Positions 36,016 to 45,417 of a DNA stretch of 64,000 nucleotides are shown here, in pieces. The first letter of the stretch is position 1. Each line of letters begins with the position of its first letter. Source of the stretch: Rhizobiales bacterium 65-79 (GTDB lineage Bacteria; Pseudomonadota; Alphaproteobacteria; Rhizobiales; Rhizobiaceae); assembly GCA_001896885.1 (NCBI GenBank), contig MKRJ01000013.1, forward strand, positions 124,001-188,000. Reading direction: 5' to 3'. A program made the translations under genes and the position numbers. The notes beneath the pieces were generated by a model that did no database searches, had not been told where the DNA came from, and saw only the letters and a list, made by a program, of their open reading frames with translations.

Positions 36016-36957
36016 CTAGGCCTGTGCTCCGGCCTGCGCTTCCGGTTGCGGCGGTGCGACCGGGGCTTCCTCCTTCACTTCCGCCGTCTCCCCCTCCGCC
36101 GCGCCGTCCGGCAACTTCAGCATCATCTTGAGGAGGCGCGCGATCGTCGGCCTGAGTTCCTTGCGGTGCACGATCATGTCGACCATGCCGTGCTTCATCA
36201 GGTACTCGGAGCGTTGGAAGCCTTCCGGCAGCTTCTCGCGCAGCGTCTGCTCGATGACGCGCGGGCCGGCGAAGCCGATGAGCGCGCCAGGCTCGGCGAT
36301 GTGGATGTCGCCCAGCATGGCATAGGAGGCGGAGACGCCTCCCGTCGTCGGGTTGGTCAGCACCACGACATAGGGCAGGCCGGCTTCCTTCAGCCGGTCG
36401 ACCGCGACCGTCGTGCGCGGAAGCTGCATCAGGGACAGCGCGCCTTCCTGCATGCGCGCGCCGCCGGAAGCCGCGAACAGCACCAGCGGCAGCTCGCGCC
36501 TCACCGCCGTTTCGAAGGCGTTGACGATCGCCTCGCCCACCGCGATGCCGAGCGTGCCGCCGATGAAGGCGAAATCCTGGACCGCGGCGATGATGGGCAG
36601 GCCTTCGATGGACCCGGAGGCCGCCAGAAGCGCTTCATCGAGGCCGGTCTTGGCGCGCGCCTCCTTCAGCCGGTCGATATAGCGCTTCTCGTCGCGGAAT
36701 TTCAGCGGATCGGGCGTGACCTTCGGATTGTCGATGATTTCGAACGCGCCCTCGTCGAAGAAATATCTGAGGCGCTCGCGCGCCGAGATGCGCATGTGGT
36801 GGCCGGAGCCGGGAATGACGTACTGGTTGTCCTCCAGTTCCTTGTGGAAGATCATCTCGCCCGTCTCGGGATCCTTGATCCAGAGGTTCTCGGGCATGTC
36901 GCGCCGGCCGAGCATCGAATTCAGCTTCGGACGGACATAGTTGGTGATCCAGTTCAT
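36016..36957 (-). CDS. accD: Acetyl-CoA carboxylase carboxyltransferase beta subunit
   Basis: A 313-residue AccD, which with AccA transfers the carboxyl group from biotin to acetyl-CoA for fatty acid synthesis. The crotonase-fold core is intact ([50 protein letters not shown]). The N-terminal four-cysteine zinc ribbon of E. coli AccD is replaced: the positions read DPET and IPGS instead of CxxC motifs. The C-terminus ends in an acidic, Pro/Ala/Gln-rich tail. It sits between trpA and folC on the same strand. Confidence 0.95.
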   Translation of the reverse strand: MNWITNYVRPKLNSMLGRRDMPENLWIKDPETGEMIFHKELEDNQYVIPGSGHHMRISARERLRYFFDEGAFEIIDNPKVTPDPLKFRDEKRYIDRLKEARAKTGLDEALLAASGSIEGLPIIAAVQDFAFIGGTLGIAVGEAIVNAFETAVRRELPLVLFAASGGARMQEGALSLMQLPRTTVAVDRLKEAGLPYVVVLTNPTTGGVSASYAMLGDIHIAEPGALIGFAGPRVIEQTLREKLPEGFQRSEYLMKHGMVDMIVHRKELRPTIARLLKMMLKLPDGAAEGETAEVKEEAPVAPPQPEAQAGAQA

Positions 36958-36993
36958 CGGCCTCTTTCCGGTCAGGCAGTCAATGTGGGCGCT

Positions 36994-37836
36994 TTATTCT
37001 GCCGCCGCAAGGCGCGCCGAGCGCACTCCCTGCGCCAGCCCGTTGACGAGCGTCGCAACCGCTTCCGCTGGGTCGGCCGTATGGCCGCCCTTGCCGTCAA
37101 GCACGCTGGCGACGGCGTTGACGATCGCCGTGCCGACGACGACGCCGTCGGCTGACGCCCCGATCGCCCGCGCCTGCTCGGCCGTCTTCACGCCGAAGCC
37201 GACGCAGACCGGAAGCTCCGTATGCGCCTTGATGCGCCGCACCGCGGCGGAGACCTTGCTTGTATCCGGCAGGGCCGAGCCGGTGATGCCCGTCATTGAC
37301 ACGTAATAGACGAAACCCGACGTGTTCCGGAGCACGCGCGGCAGCCGGCGGTCGTCCGTCGTCGGCGTGGCGAGGCGGATGAAATTGATGCCTGCCCCGA
37401 TCGCCGGCAGGCAGAGTTCCTCGTCCATCTCCGGCGGCAGGTCGACGACGATGAGGCCGTCGACGCCGGATTGCTTCGCATCCTTCAGGAAGCGCTCGAC
37501 GCCATGGATGTAGATCGGGTTGTAGTAACCCATCATGACGATCGGCGTCTCATCATCCGACTTCCGGAATTCGCGCGCCATGGCAAGCGTCTTCACCAGC
37601 GTCTGGCCGCCCTTGAGCGCCCTCAGCCCCGCTGCCTGTATGGCCGGGCCGTCGGCCATCGGATCGGAAAAAGGCATGCCGAGCTCGATCACGTCGGCGC
37701 CGGCTTTCGGCAGCGCCTTCATGATCGCAAGCGAGGTATCGTAATCCGGGTCGCCGCCCATGAAATAGGTGACGAGCGCCGGCCGGCCTTCCGTCTTCAG
37801 CTTCGCCATGCGGCGATCGATGCGGGTGACCGTCAC
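36994..37836 (-). CDS. trpA: Tryptophan synthase alpha subunit
   Basis: A 280-residue TIM-barrel subunit that cleaves indole-3-glycerol phosphate. Catalytic glutamate is in [12 protein letters not shown], catalytic aspartate in [11 protein letters not shown], and the phosphate loop is [10 protein letters not shown]. The preferred start is GTG 37836 ([17 protein letters not shown]), which gives the normal length and overlaps the stop of the small upstream gene by 4 nt (GTGA). An ATG at 37899 lies inside that small gene. The window also has trpB and trpF; trpC and the others lie elsewhere. Confidence 0.95.
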   Translation of the reverse strand: MTVTRIDRRMAKLKTEGRPALVTYFMGGDPDYDTSLAIMKALPKAGADVIELGMPFSDPMADGPAIQAAGLRALKGGQTLVKTLAMAREFRKSDDETPIVMMGYYNPIYIHGVERFLKDAKQSGVDGLIVVDLPPEMDEELCLPAIGAGINFIRLATPTTDDRRLPRVLRNTSGFVYYVSMTGITGSALPDTSKVSAAVRRIKAHTELPVCVGFGVKTAEQARAIGASADGVVVGTAIVNAVASVLDGKGGHTADPAEAVATLVNGLAQGVRSARLAAAE

Positions 37837-37994
37837 ATTATTACCGTTAGCTGATTTACCCGAAAATTCGCACCTTTGTTCTCGTTTTTGTCGAACCATT
37901 CACAATAGGCTTCATCGTCCTCCACCCAACGGACCGTCATATTTGGTCCCCCAGATTTCAACCGAACTACATCACCTTCTTTAATCTGAGCCAC
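37833..37994 (-). CDS. 53-residue DUF2158/YodC-type small protein between trpB and trpA
   Basis: A GTG-started frame (37994) with a good GGAGGTGGAG ribosome site. It encodes a 53-residue product beginning [20 protein letters not shown] and containing [13 protein letters not shown]. The VxLKSGGPxMTV opening followed by a C-x-W-F strand is the DUF2158/YodC pattern. It starts 16 nt after the trpB stop and its own stop overlaps the trpA start, so it is positioned for translational coupling. Its codons are AT-richer (AAA, GAT, AAT, GTA) than those of trpB or trpA, suggesting recent arrival. Its role is unknown. Confidence 0.8.
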   Translation of the reverse strand: MAQIKEGDVVRLKSGGPNMTVRWVEDDEAYCEWFDKNENKGANFRVNQLTVIM

Positions 37995-38009
37995 AGCTCC
38001 ACCTCCATA

Positions 38010-39230
38010 TCAAATCTCCATCCCCATCATTCCCGCCACCGTATGCACGTCCTTGTCGCCGCGGCCGGAGAGGTTGACGATGATGGTCTGGTCCTTCTTC
38101 ATCCTCGGCGCGATCTTCATGGCGTGCGCGATGGCGTGCGCGGATTCGAGCGCCGGGATGATGCCCTCGACCCTGGTCGTCACCTGGAAGGCTTCCAGGG
38201 CCTCGTCGTCGAGGATCGGCAAATATTCGACGCGGCCCGAATCGCGCAGCCAGGAGTGCTCCGGCCCGACGCCCGGATAGTCGAGCCCGGCCGAGATCGA
38301 ATGGCCGTCCTTGATCTGCCCGTCCTCGTTCTGCAGCAGGTAGGTGCGGTTGCCGTGCAGCACGCCGGGCCTGCCGGCATTCATCGAGGCGCAATGCTCG
38401 TCGCCGTCGAGCCCATGGCCGCCGGCCTCGATGCCGATGATCTTCACCTCGCGGTCGTCGAGGAAGGGATGGAAGAGGCCGATGGCGTTGGAGCCGCCGC
38501 CGACCGCCGCGATGATGGCGTCGGGCAGCCGCCCTTCCTGCTCCAGGATCTGCGCGCGCGCCTCCTTGCCGATCACCGACTGGAATTCGCGCACCATCTC
38601 CGGATAGGGATGCGGCCCCGCCGCCGTGCCGATCAGGTAGTAGGTGTCCTCGACATTGGTCACCCAGTCACGCAGCGCTTCGTTCATGGCGTCCTTGAGC
38701 GTGCCGTGGCCGGCCGAGACGGGCCGCACCTCGGCGCCGAGGAGCTTCATGCGGAAGACGTTCGGCTTCTGCCGCTCGACGTCGGTCGATCCCATATAGA
38801 CGACGCAGGGGAAGCCGAAGCGGGCCGAGACGGTGGCCGAGGCGACACCGTGCTGGCCGGCGCCGGTCTCCGCGATGATGCGCTTCTTGCCCATGCGCTT
38901 GGCGAGCAGGATCTGGCCGAGGCAATTGTTGATCTTGTGCGAACCGGTGTGGTTCAGGTCCTCGCGCTTGAGATAGATCTTCGCGCCGCCGAGATGCCTG
39001 GTCAGCCCCTCGGCGAAATAGAGCTTCGAGGGCCGCCCGGCATAGAAGGTCGACAGCCCCTCCAACTCCGCCCGGAAGGCCGGATCGTACCTGGCGGCGT
39101 TCCACTCATGCTCGAGGTCGAGGATCAGCGGCATCAGCGTCTCGGCGACGAAGCGGCCGCCGAAAATGCCGAACATGCCCTGCTCGTCGGGCCCGGTCCG
39201 GAATGAATTGGGTTCTGCCGGCTTGTTCAC
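38010..39230 (-). CDS. trpB: Tryptophan synthase beta subunit
   Basis: A 406-residue PLP enzyme joining indole and serine. The PLP lysine is in [18 protein letters not shown], the [10 protein letters not shown] catalytic loop follows, and the glycine-rich phosphate loop is [15 protein letters not shown]. Normal length and start. It lies downstream of trpF (100-nt gap) and is followed by the small DUF2158-type gene, then trpA. Confidence 0.97.
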   Translation of the reverse strand: MNKPAEPNSFRTGPDEQGMFGIFGGRFVAETLMPLILDLEHEWNAARYDPAFRAELEGLSTFYAGRPSKLYFAEGLTRHLGGAKIYLKREDLNHTGSHKINNCLGQILLAKRMGKKRIIAETGAGQHGVASATVSARFGFPCVVYMGSTDVERQKPNVFRMKLLGAEVRPVSAGHGTLKDAMNEALRDWVTNVEDTYYLIGTAAGPHPYPEMVREFQSVIGKEARAQILEQEGRLPDAIIAAVGGGSNAIGLFHPFLDDREVKIIGIEAGGHGLDGDEHCASMNAGRPGVLHGNRTYLLQNEDGQIKDGHSISAGLDYPGVGPEHSWLRDSGRVEYLPILDDEALEAFQVTTRVEGIIPALESAHAIAHAMKIAPRMKKDQTIIVNLSGRGDKDVHTVAGMMGMEI

Positions 39231-39330
39231 GGCCGATCTCCTTGGATGATGCCTGGCGACGGTTGCGCGCCCTTGCCCTTTGGCCGACGCATAAGCCGTT
39301 CCCGGGCTGAAAGTAAACCGCTTCGAGGCT

Positions 39331-39984
39331 TCACGCAGCCCGGTTTTTGCGCGCCGCGGCGACGGCCCGGAAGAAAGCCTCGATCAGCCGGACGTCCTTG
39401 ACGCCGGGCGCGCTTTCGACGCCGGACGATATGTCGATGCCCAAAGGCCGCGCGATCGCGATCGCCTCGGCGATATTGGCGGCGTTCAAACCCCCGGAAA
39501 GCATATAGGGGGTTGCCGGATCGACGCCCGTCAAAAGCCGCCAGTCGAACGCCATGCCGTTGCCGCCCGGAAGTTCGGTGCCCTTCGGCGGCTTGGCGTC
39601 GAAGAGGAGGCGGTCGGCGACGCCGGCATAGGCCGCGACGCGGTCGAGATCGGATTTCTCGCGGACGGAAAGCGCCTTCATCAGCGGCAGACCGTAGCGT
39701 GCTTTTAGCGCGGTCATGCACGCAGGGCTTTCCGAGCCGTGCAGTTGCAGCATGTCCGGCGCGACGGCCTTCACGATCCCATCCAGCATCGCGTCGTCCG
39801 CATCGACCGTGACGGCGACCGCCTTCGCCTTGCCGCTCGCCAGCCTGCGCAGCCGGCCCGCCTCGGCCGGCTCGATGTTGCGCGGGCTTTTCGGGAAGAA
39901 GATGAAGCCGACATGGCTCGCGCCGCCGGCGAGCGCCGCCGCCAGCGCCTCTTCCGTCCTGAGGCCGCAGATCTTGATGTCCAT
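39331..39984 (-). CDS. trpF: Phosphoribosylanthranilate isomerase
   Basis: A TIM-barrel isomerase of about 217 residues converting phosphoribosylanthranilate to CdRP. The DIKICGLR N-terminus carries the catalytic cysteine, and the catalytic aspartate region is [10 protein letters not shown]. The C-terminal phosphate loops LSGGLNAAN and [14 protein letters not shown] are present. ATG 39984 places MDIKICG correctly; ATG 40002 and TTG 40008 are in-frame alternatives. It is the first gene of the trpF-trpB-trpA run, and a mosaic repeat lies just upstream, so its promoter must lie in or beside that repeat. Confidence 0.94.
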   Translation of the reverse strand: MDIKICGLRTEEALAAALAGGASHVGFIFFPKSPRNIEPAEAGRLRRLASGKAKAVAVTVDADDAMLDGIVKAVAPDMLQLHGSESPACMTALKARYGLPLMKALSVREKSDLDRVAAYAGVADRLLFDAKPPKGTELPGGNGMAFDWRLLTGVDPATPYMLSGGLNAANIAEAIAIARPLGIDISSGVESAPGVKDVRLIEAFFRAVAAARKNRAA

Positions 39985-40020
39985 GGGGCCAGCAGATGCC
40001 ATTTCCAACGAAAAGAGTCG

Positions 40021-40200
40021 AGAGGGCGCGCCTTTCCCTCCCCTTGAGGGGAGGGTGGACCGGAGCGGAGCGACGGGACGGGTGGGGCACGCCTGGCCGG
40101 ACTGACCCTGGTCGAGCGAATGAAAATCGGGCGTGGCGGCGAGGACCCCACCCGCCTCGCTGCGCTCGGCACCCTCCCCTCAAGGGGGAGGGAAAGCGCC
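40021..40200. repeat. Inverted pair of mosaic elements upstream of trpF
   Basis: A hairpin core CCCTCCCCTTGAGGGGAGGG at 40036-40055 is matched near 40170-40193 by CACCCTCCCCTCAAGGGGGAGG in opposite orientation, and GGGTGGGGC/GACCCCACCCG flank the middle. The CTTGAGGGG core resembles the long inverted-repeat elements at 1347 and 7772. It fills the gap between trpF and the metallopeptidase gene. Confidence 0.6.
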
Positions 40201-40944
40201 TCATCCGAACCCGATCGCCTGAAGTGCGCTGCCGTTGCGCTTCAGCCAGGCGCGGCAGCGGTCGGTGTCCGGGCAGAGTTCCCGGCAGAGCTTCCAGAAT
40301 TTCGGCCCGTGGTTCATCTCCTTCAGGTGCGCCACCTCATGCGCCACGAGATAGTCGATGACCGCCGGCGGCGCCATCATGATGCGCCAGGAGAAGGAGA
40401 GGTTGCCCTCGGCCGAGCACGAGCCCCAGCGGCTCGTCGTATCCTTGAAGCGGATGGATTTGGCGCGCCGGCCGGCCTTCGCCGCATGCTTCCCGACCAG
40501 CGCCTCTATGTCGCGCTTTGCCTCGCGTTTCAGGTAGTCCGCGATACGGCGGGCGAGGAACCGCCGGTCGCCATGGACGATCAGCAGCGGCCCGTCGTCG
40601 CCCATCGCGGGTTCGACCGTGCCGCGCGATGGTTCGTGCACGATCAGATGCGGCATGCCGCGGATCGGGATCTTGACCCCGGGACGGAGCGTCGGCCGGT
40701 CGGGAATTTTCGCCAGCCGCGCCTCCAGCCAGCCCTGGTGCCGGTCGAGGAAGCGGTCGATCTCGGTCAGGCGCATGCCGGGCGGTACGGTCACGCGCAG
40801 GCCCTGTCCGCCGGCGTCGATGCGCAAGGTCAGCCGCCTGGCACGGTCGTTCTGGACGATCCGGAGCGGCAGGCTGCGGCCCGCAACCTCGTGCATGCGC
40901 TCGATCGCGGCGGGTGGCGGGGATTTTCTCGAGAGGCCGAACAT
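40201..40944 (-). CDS. YgjP-type zinc metallopeptidase (M48/DUF45)
   Basis: A 247-residue protein with the HEVAHLKEMNHGPKFW zinc-binding motif (HExxH plus a downstream H) near residue 200, preceded by the DTTSRWGSCSAEGNLSFSW strand typical of YgjP/DUF45 proteins. No signal peptide or membrane segment, so probably cytosolic. Substrate unknown in this family. It lies upstream of trpF on the same strand but is separated by the repeat. Confidence 0.88.
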   Translation of the reverse strand: MFGLSRKSPPPAAIERMHEVAGRSLPLRIVQNDRARRLTLRIDAGGQGLRVTVPPGMRLTEIDRFLDRHQGWLEARLAKIPDRPTLRPGVKIPIRGMPHLIVHEPSRGTVEPAMGDDGPLLIVHGDRRFLARRIADYLKREAKRDIEALVGKHAAKAGRRAKSIRFKDTTSRWGSCSAEGNLSFSWRIMMAPPAVIDYLVAHEVAHLKEMNHGPKFWKLCRELCPDTDRCRAWLKRNGSALQAIGFG

Positions 40945-41040
40945 CGACGCGAGTCTAGGTGATTCTTGAAATTCCGGTGAGGCGGAATCGAAAGCGGCGC
41001 CGGAAACCCGGCGCCGCTCGTCATTCCGTCACAAGGCGCT

Positions 41041-41484
41041 TCAGGCGTTGCCGGGCGCGGTCCCCGATGCGTCCGGCGTCTGCCGGTCGCGCGCCCTGCG
41101 GTCGCGTTCGGCCATGAAGCGGTCGAACTCCTCCTGGTCCTTGGCGCGGCGAAGCTCGCGAGCGTAATCGTCGAATTCGTCCCGCATCTCGTCGAGCTTG
41201 CGGCGTTCCTCGGCGAGCCGTTCCAGTTCCTTCTCGCGCCAGTCGTCGAAGGCGACGTTGCCGGTCCGGGCAAATCCGCCGTGCCGTGCGTAGCGGCCGC
41301 GGCATCCGCCGAAGACTCTGTCGCGGGCGCGACCTGCGTCGCGTCTGAACCCGTCGAGCCGGTCGCCCCAGATGATGTAGGCGAGCATGGCCAGGCCCAG
41401 CGGCCAGAACACCATGAAGCCGATGATCATCAGCGCGATGGTCGCCGGCGTCCAGGCGGGGCGGATCATTGCGGTTGCGTTCAT
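41041..41484 (-). CDS. DUF2852 membrane protein
   Basis: A 147-residue protein with one or two N-terminal membrane segments (ATIALMIIGFMVFWPLGLAMLAYIIWG, about 14-38), followed by a basic linker and a charged helical C-terminal half (EKELERLAEERRKLDEMRDEFDDY) that looks like a coiled coil. This is the DUF2852 pattern found in alphaproteobacteria. ATG 41484 has a GGAGAA ribosome site; upstream in-frame codons are not conserved in character. Function unknown. Confidence 0.8.
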   Translation of the reverse strand: MNATAMIRPAWTPATIALMIIGFMVFWPLGLAMLAYIIWGDRLDGFRRDAGRARDRVFGGCRGRYARHGGFARTGNVAFDDWREKELERLAEERRKLDEMRDEFDDYARELRRAKDQEEFDRFMAERDRRARDRQTPDASGTAPGNA

Positions 41485-41602
41485 TTCTCCCGTTCCTTCG
41501 GTTGCGGGGCAGCCACCGACGGCCGCCTTTGAATCGAAATGGTTACGGCGAAATCCGCTTTCAAGATGATCCGGGTGAAAACCGGGCAAGAAGCTGAAAA
41601 GC

Positions 41603-42745
41603 CTATTTTCTTTTGATCCGGTCCAGTCCTGTCACGAGGATGCCCGCGACCAGTCCCCAGAAGGCGCCGCCGATGCCGAAGAGCGTCAGGCCCGACGCCG
41701 TGACGGCGAAAGCGGTCACCGCCGCCGTCCGGTCCGCTTCCGCCGCCAGCGAGATGGACAGCGCATTGGCGAGCGGCGCCATCAGCGCCAGGCCGGCGAC
41801 CAGCGCGATCAGGCTTGGGGGCAGGACGGCGAAGATCGCGACCAGCGATGCGCCGAAAATCGCGAATACCAGGTAGGCGAGCGCATAGAAGGGGCCGGTG
41901 AGCCAGCGCTTTTCCGGATCCGGATGCGTGTCGGGACCCGTGCAGATCGCGGCGGAGATCGCGGCGAGGTTGGTGGTGTGCGCGTTGAAAGGCGCCGTCA
42001 GCAACGAGACGAAGCCGGTGCCGGCGATCAGCGGTCCGGCATCCGGTTCGTAGCCCGCCGCCTTGAGCACGGCGAGGCCGGAAAGGTTCTGCGAGGCCAT
42101 GGTGACGAGGTAGAGCGGGATGGCGAGGCCGATCACGCCGGCGACCGTGAAGTGCGGCACCGTCAAGGAGAGCGTCGATAGTTCCGGGGCCGGCAGGCTG
42201 CCGACGCGGCCGAGCGCGACCGCTGCGATGCCGCCTGCTATGAGGACCGCGAGCACCGAGAGCGCAGGGTTGAACAGGCGCGCCACGAAGAACAGCGCGA
42301 TCAGCGGCAGGATGAGGAGCGGATCGGCGGGGATCGCCCTGAAGGCGCCGATGACGAAGGTCACCACGATGCCCGCCAGCATGCCGGACGCGACCGAAGC
42401 GGGAATCCGCGCGATCAGTTGCGTCAGCGGACGCACCAGGCCGGTCGCGACCAGAAGCAGCGCCGTGACGAGGAAGGCGCCGACGGCCTCTTCCATGCTG
42501 AAGCCGGAGGTCGCCGCGATCAATGCGGCGCCCGGCGTGGACCAGGCGGTGATCACCGGCATGCGCGTCCGCCAGGACAGCCAGCCGGTCTCGACGGCCA
42601 TGGCGAGGCAGATCGCCGTTACCCAGCTCGCCGTCTGCTCCTGCGTCGCGCCGAGCGAGTTCGCGGCGGCGATGATGAGCGCCAGCGTGCCGCCGAAGCC
42701 GACGATGGCCGCCACGAAGGCGGACGCGGGAATGGACAGCCGCAT
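41603..42745 (-). CDS. benE: BenE-family membrane transporter
   Basis: A 380-residue integral membrane protein with about 11-12 hydrophobic segments and BenE motifs (AWSTPGAALIA, IPASVASGMLAGIV, NAHTTNLAAISAAIC). The family is named for benzoate/proton symport. No benzoate catabolic genes are nearby, so the substrate is uncertain. It starts 2 nt after the stop of the alpha/beta hydrolase gene on the same strand, suggesting co-expression. Confidence 0.88.
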   Translation of the reverse strand: MRLSIPASAFVAAIVGFGGTLALIIAAANSLGATQEQTASWVTAICLAMAVETGWLSWRTRMPVITAWSTPGAALIAATSGFSMEEAVGAFLVTALLLVATGLVRPLTQLIARIPASVASGMLAGIVVTFVIGAFRAIPADPLLILPLIALFFVARLFNPALSVLAVLIAGGIAAVALGRVGSLPAPELSTLSLTVPHFTVAGVIGLAIPLYLVTMASQNLSGLAVLKAAGYEPDAGPLIAGTGFVSLLTAPFNAHTTNLAAISAAICTGPDTHPDPEKRWLTGPFYALAYLVFAIFGASLVAIFAVLPPSLIALVAGLALMAPLANALSISLAAEADRTAAVTAFAVTASGLTLFGIGGAFWGLVAGILVTGLDRIKRK

Positions 42746-42747
42746 GT

Positions 42748-43521
42748 TCAGCCGACCTGCCGGACCATGCCTTCGACCGTGCGCACCAGCATGTCGAGGT
42801 CCTGCGGCCGCGACAGGCGGTGGTCGCCGTCGCGCACCAGGGAAAGCGTCGCATCGTCGGCCGGCAAATGGTCCAGTAGCTTCAAGGCATGGCTGTAGGG
42901 GACATCGGGGTCCGCCATGCCCTGCAGCACGTGGACCGGGCAGTGCGTGTCGATGATGCCTTCGAGCACCCGATTCTTCCGTCCGTCCTCGATCAGCGCC
43001 CGCGTATAGATGTTCGGTTCCGGCGAATATTCGGAAGGCTCCTCGATGCGGCCTTTTTCTTCGAGGTCCCTGCGCATTTCCTCCGAAAGCTGCGGCTCGA
43101 CCAGCTCCGTCGTGAAATCGGGCGCCGGTGCGATCAGGACGAGGCCGGCGACGCGTCCGCCTTCGCCCGCCTTCCTCAGTTCCTGGATCATGCGGAGCGC
43201 GATCCAAGCGCCCATCGAGGAGCCGACGAGGATCTGGGGGCCGTTCGTGAAGGCGCGGAAGACGGCGAGGCTTTCGCCGAGCCAGCGCGAGATCGTGCCG
43301 TCCTCGAAGCGGCCGCCGCTCTCGCCATGGCCGGAATAGTCGTGCCGGGTGAATTCATGGCCCGATCGCGCGGCCAATGCGTCGAGGGTTTCCGCCTTGG
43401 TGCCGATCATGTCGGACCGGTAGCCGCCGAGCCAGACGAGCCCCGGCGCCTTTCCTTCACGATGGCGCACGGCGATCGGGGCGCCGTCGACTTCGATCCG
43501 GGTCGGCTCGCCTTCGGCCAT
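42748..43521 (-). CDS. Alpha/beta hydrolase (ABHD10-like)
   Basis: A 257-residue serine hydrolase. The nucleophile elbow is GSSMGAW near residue 100, the oxyanion strand VWLGGYRSDMIGTKA lies near 31-45, and the late aspartate and histidine are in GMADPDVPYSHA and GDGDHRLSRP. The RHDYSGHGESGG segment is typical of the ABHD10/YqiA-like group, which includes acyl-thioesterases and esterases. Cytosolic. Substrate not determinable. First gene of a pair with benE. Confidence 0.85.
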   Translation of the reverse strand: MAEGEPTRIEVDGAPIAVRHREGKAPGLVWLGGYRSDMIGTKAETLDALAARSGHEFTRHDYSGHGESGGRFEDGTISRWLGESLAVFRAFTNGPQILVGSSMGAWIALRMIQELRKAGEGGRVAGLVLIAPAPDFTTELVEPQLSEEMRRDLEEKGRIEEPSEYSPEPNIYTRALIEDGRKNRVLEGIIDTHCPVHVLQGMADPDVPYSHALKLLDHLPADDATLSLVRDGDHRLSRPQDLDMLVRTVEGMVRQVG

Positions 43522-43647
43522 GTCTGTTCTCCATGATGAATAACGCCCGGCGTGATTCTTTCACCTGCCTGTGCTATTGACAGAATTCGCGCCATGACGA
43601 CATAGCGCCATTATGCCGTAAGGCCGGCATTCGCGCGAAAACAGTTG

Positions 43648-43665
43648 AAGGAGATCACGACCATT
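43648..43665 (+). promoter_or_regulatory. infC ribosome site with AUU start codon
   Basis: AAGGAG at 43648-43653 is followed 9 nt later by ATT at 43663, which opens the conserved sequence [13 protein letters not shown] at 43645 lies in frame but sits before the Shine-Dalgarno sequence and would add KEITT. AUU starts on infC are classical and let IF3 repress its own translation. A TTGACA at 43577-43582 may be a -35 element, without a good -10. Confidence 0.8.
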
Positions 43666-44199
43666 CGCCGACCGTTCAAATCGACAGCACCCGTCAAGGA
43701 AGGCCCCCGTTCGAACAGGGACATCAGGGTTCCGAGAGTCCAGCTTATCGACGCAGAAGGAAACAATCTTGGGCCTACCTCCATCGATGAAGCCATCCGC
43801 ATGGCCGAAGAGGCCGGTCTCGACCTCGTCGAGATAGCACCCAATTCCGAACCGCCCGTCGCCAAGATCACCGATCTGGGCAAGCTCAAATACCAGAGCC
43901 AGAAAAAAGCCGCCGAGGCGCGCAAGCGGCAGAAGACCATCGAGATCAAGGAGATCAAGATGCGTCCGAACATCGACACCCATGACTATGAGGTGAAGAT
44001 GAAGGCCGTCCGCCGTTTCTTCGATGAGGGTGACAAGGTCAAGCTGACATTGCGCTTCCGCGGCCGCGAGATGGCGCATCTGGAGCTTGGCATGCAGTTG
44101 CTCAACCGCGTCCGCGAAGAGGTCGAGCCGATCGCCAAGGTCGAGGCCGAGCCGAAGCTCGAAGGTCGCCAGATGATGATGGTGCTTTCGCCGCGGTGA
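43663..44199 (+). CDS. infC: Translation initiation factor IF-3
   Basis: A 178-residue IF3 that binds the 30S subunit and checks the start codon and initiator tRNA. N-domain ([16 protein letters not shown] through [14 protein letters not shown]), basic linker ([20 protein letters not shown]) and C-domain ([39 protein letters not shown]) are complete. The start is taken as ATT 43663, which fits both the ribosome site and the family N-terminus. It heads the infC-rpmI-rplT cluster, here split by a methyltransferase gene. Confidence 0.95.
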   Translation: MRRPFKSTAPVKEGPRSNRDIRVPRVQLIDAEGNNLGPTSIDEAIRMAEEAGLDLVEIAPNSEPPVAKITDLGKLKYQSQKKAAEARKRQKTIEIKEIKMRPNIDTHDYEVKMKAVRRFFDEGDKVKLTLRFRGREMAHLELGMQLLNRVREEVEPIAKVEAEPKLEGRQMMMVLSPR

Positions 44200-44305
44200 T
44201 CCCGTGATCGAGGCGGCGTGCCGGAAGGAGATCCCGGCGTGCCGCCCCAAATTAGCTTTTTTCGAGCGCCAATCCTCCCGGTGTCGAACCACCAGGGCAG
44301 CTTCG

Positions 44306-44929
44306 ATGACAACCGCTTCCAGCAGATCGCTTTCCGGCTACCAGCACGCGCGCCGCGTCGTGCTGTTTCTCATGCTGCTCGCCGCCTTTTGCATCCTGCT
44401 GTTCGTGAGTTCCTACCCCGAAGAGAGCGAATTCCACGAATTCGTCGAAGCCGTCGGCGTCAGCCTGATCGGCATAGCCATCATCGGCAGGCTCTGGTGC
44501 ACGCTTTATATCGGCGGCCGCAAATCGGAGGAGATCGTGGCGAACGGTCCCTATTCGATCGTCCGCAATCCGCTCTACGTCTTTTCGGCGATCGGGGCCG
44601 CCGGGGCCGGCGCCCAGACCGGCAGCGCCATCATCGGGCTGATCTTCGGCGTCGTGACCGTGATCGCGTTCATCGTCGTCGCGTTGCGCGAGGAAAAGCA
44701 CCTTCGCGACAAGTTCGGCGAGGCATACGACGCTTATTGCGCCCGCGTCCCGCGCATGCTTCCGAATTTTTCGCTTTACCAGGACGCGCCGACCATCACC
44801 GTCACCCCGAGAACGCTCTACACCACCTTCTTCGACAGCCTGGTGTTCTTCTCCGCCATGCCGGTGTTCGAATTCGTCGAGCACCTGCAACTCGAGCACG
44901 TTCTGCCGGTCCTGTTGCGCCTGCCCTGA
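44306..44929 (+). CDS. Isoprenylcysteine carboxyl methyltransferase-like membrane protein
   Basis: A 207-residue membrane protein of the ICMT/PEMT methyltransferase type. Four or so hydrophobic segments are followed by the SAM-binding signatures NGPYSIVRNPLYV and REEKHLRDKFGEAYDAYCARVPR. The bacterial substrate is unknown. The start at 44306 (MTTASSRSLSGY) is chosen because upstream codons have no family resemblance. It is inserted between infC and rpmI, which are adjacent in most bacteria. Confidence 0.82.
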   Translation: MTTASSRSLSGYQHARRVVLFLMLLAAFCILLFVSSYPEESEFHEFVEAVGVSLIGIAIIGRLWCTLYIGGRKSEEIVANGPYSIVRNPLYVFSAIGAAGAGAQTGSAIIGLIFGVVTVIAFIVVALREEKHLRDKFGEAYDAYCARVPRMLPNFSLYQDAPTITVTPRTLYTTFFDSLVFFSAMPVFEFVEHLQLEHVLPVLLRLP

Positions 44930-45111
44930 GCGACCTGCCTGCTTTTCACGTGAATCATTGGCGTTGCGCTTTCTACGGCACGCCGCTATAAGCCCGCCGT
45001 TCTGGAACCGTCCGGCAGGGCATGCCGTGGCGGTTCGCAATGCTTTTCGGGCCATGGTCGGCCCGAAGCGAATAGCCTCGATCCGCGAGGCGCATCGAAA
45101 AAGGAAGCAAA

Positions 45112-45321
45112 ATGCCCAAGATGAAGACCAAATCGGCCGCCAAGAAGCGGTTCAAGATCACCGGAACCGGCAAGGTCCTTTCGGCTGCGGCAGGCAAGCG
45201 CCACGGCATGATCAAGCGCTCGAACAAGTTCATTCGCGATGCCCGCGGCACCATGGTTCTCGCCGAACCGGATGCCAGGAAGGTCATCAAGAATTTTCTT
45301 CCCAACGGTGGCGGGCTCTAA
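45112..45321 (+). CDS. rpmI: 50S ribosomal protein L35
   Basis: A 69-residue, very basic L35 with the [15 protein letters not shown] start and the [19 protein letters not shown] core. An AAGGAAG ribosome site precedes the ATG. It is followed 96 nt later by rplT. In some bacteria L20 represses this unit; no leader structure was identified here. Confidence 0.97.
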   Translation: MPKMKTKSAAKKRFKITGTGKVLSAAAGKRHGMIKRSNKFIRDARGTMVLAEPDARKVIKNFLPNGGGL

Positions 45322-45417
45322 GCAATTTCAGGAAAATTGGAAACCGGTTTTCCGTCCGAAATTGCGAACGAGGAATCCGTCCGGCCGCCGGACGAGCGTT
45401 TTTAAGGAGATCATGAC

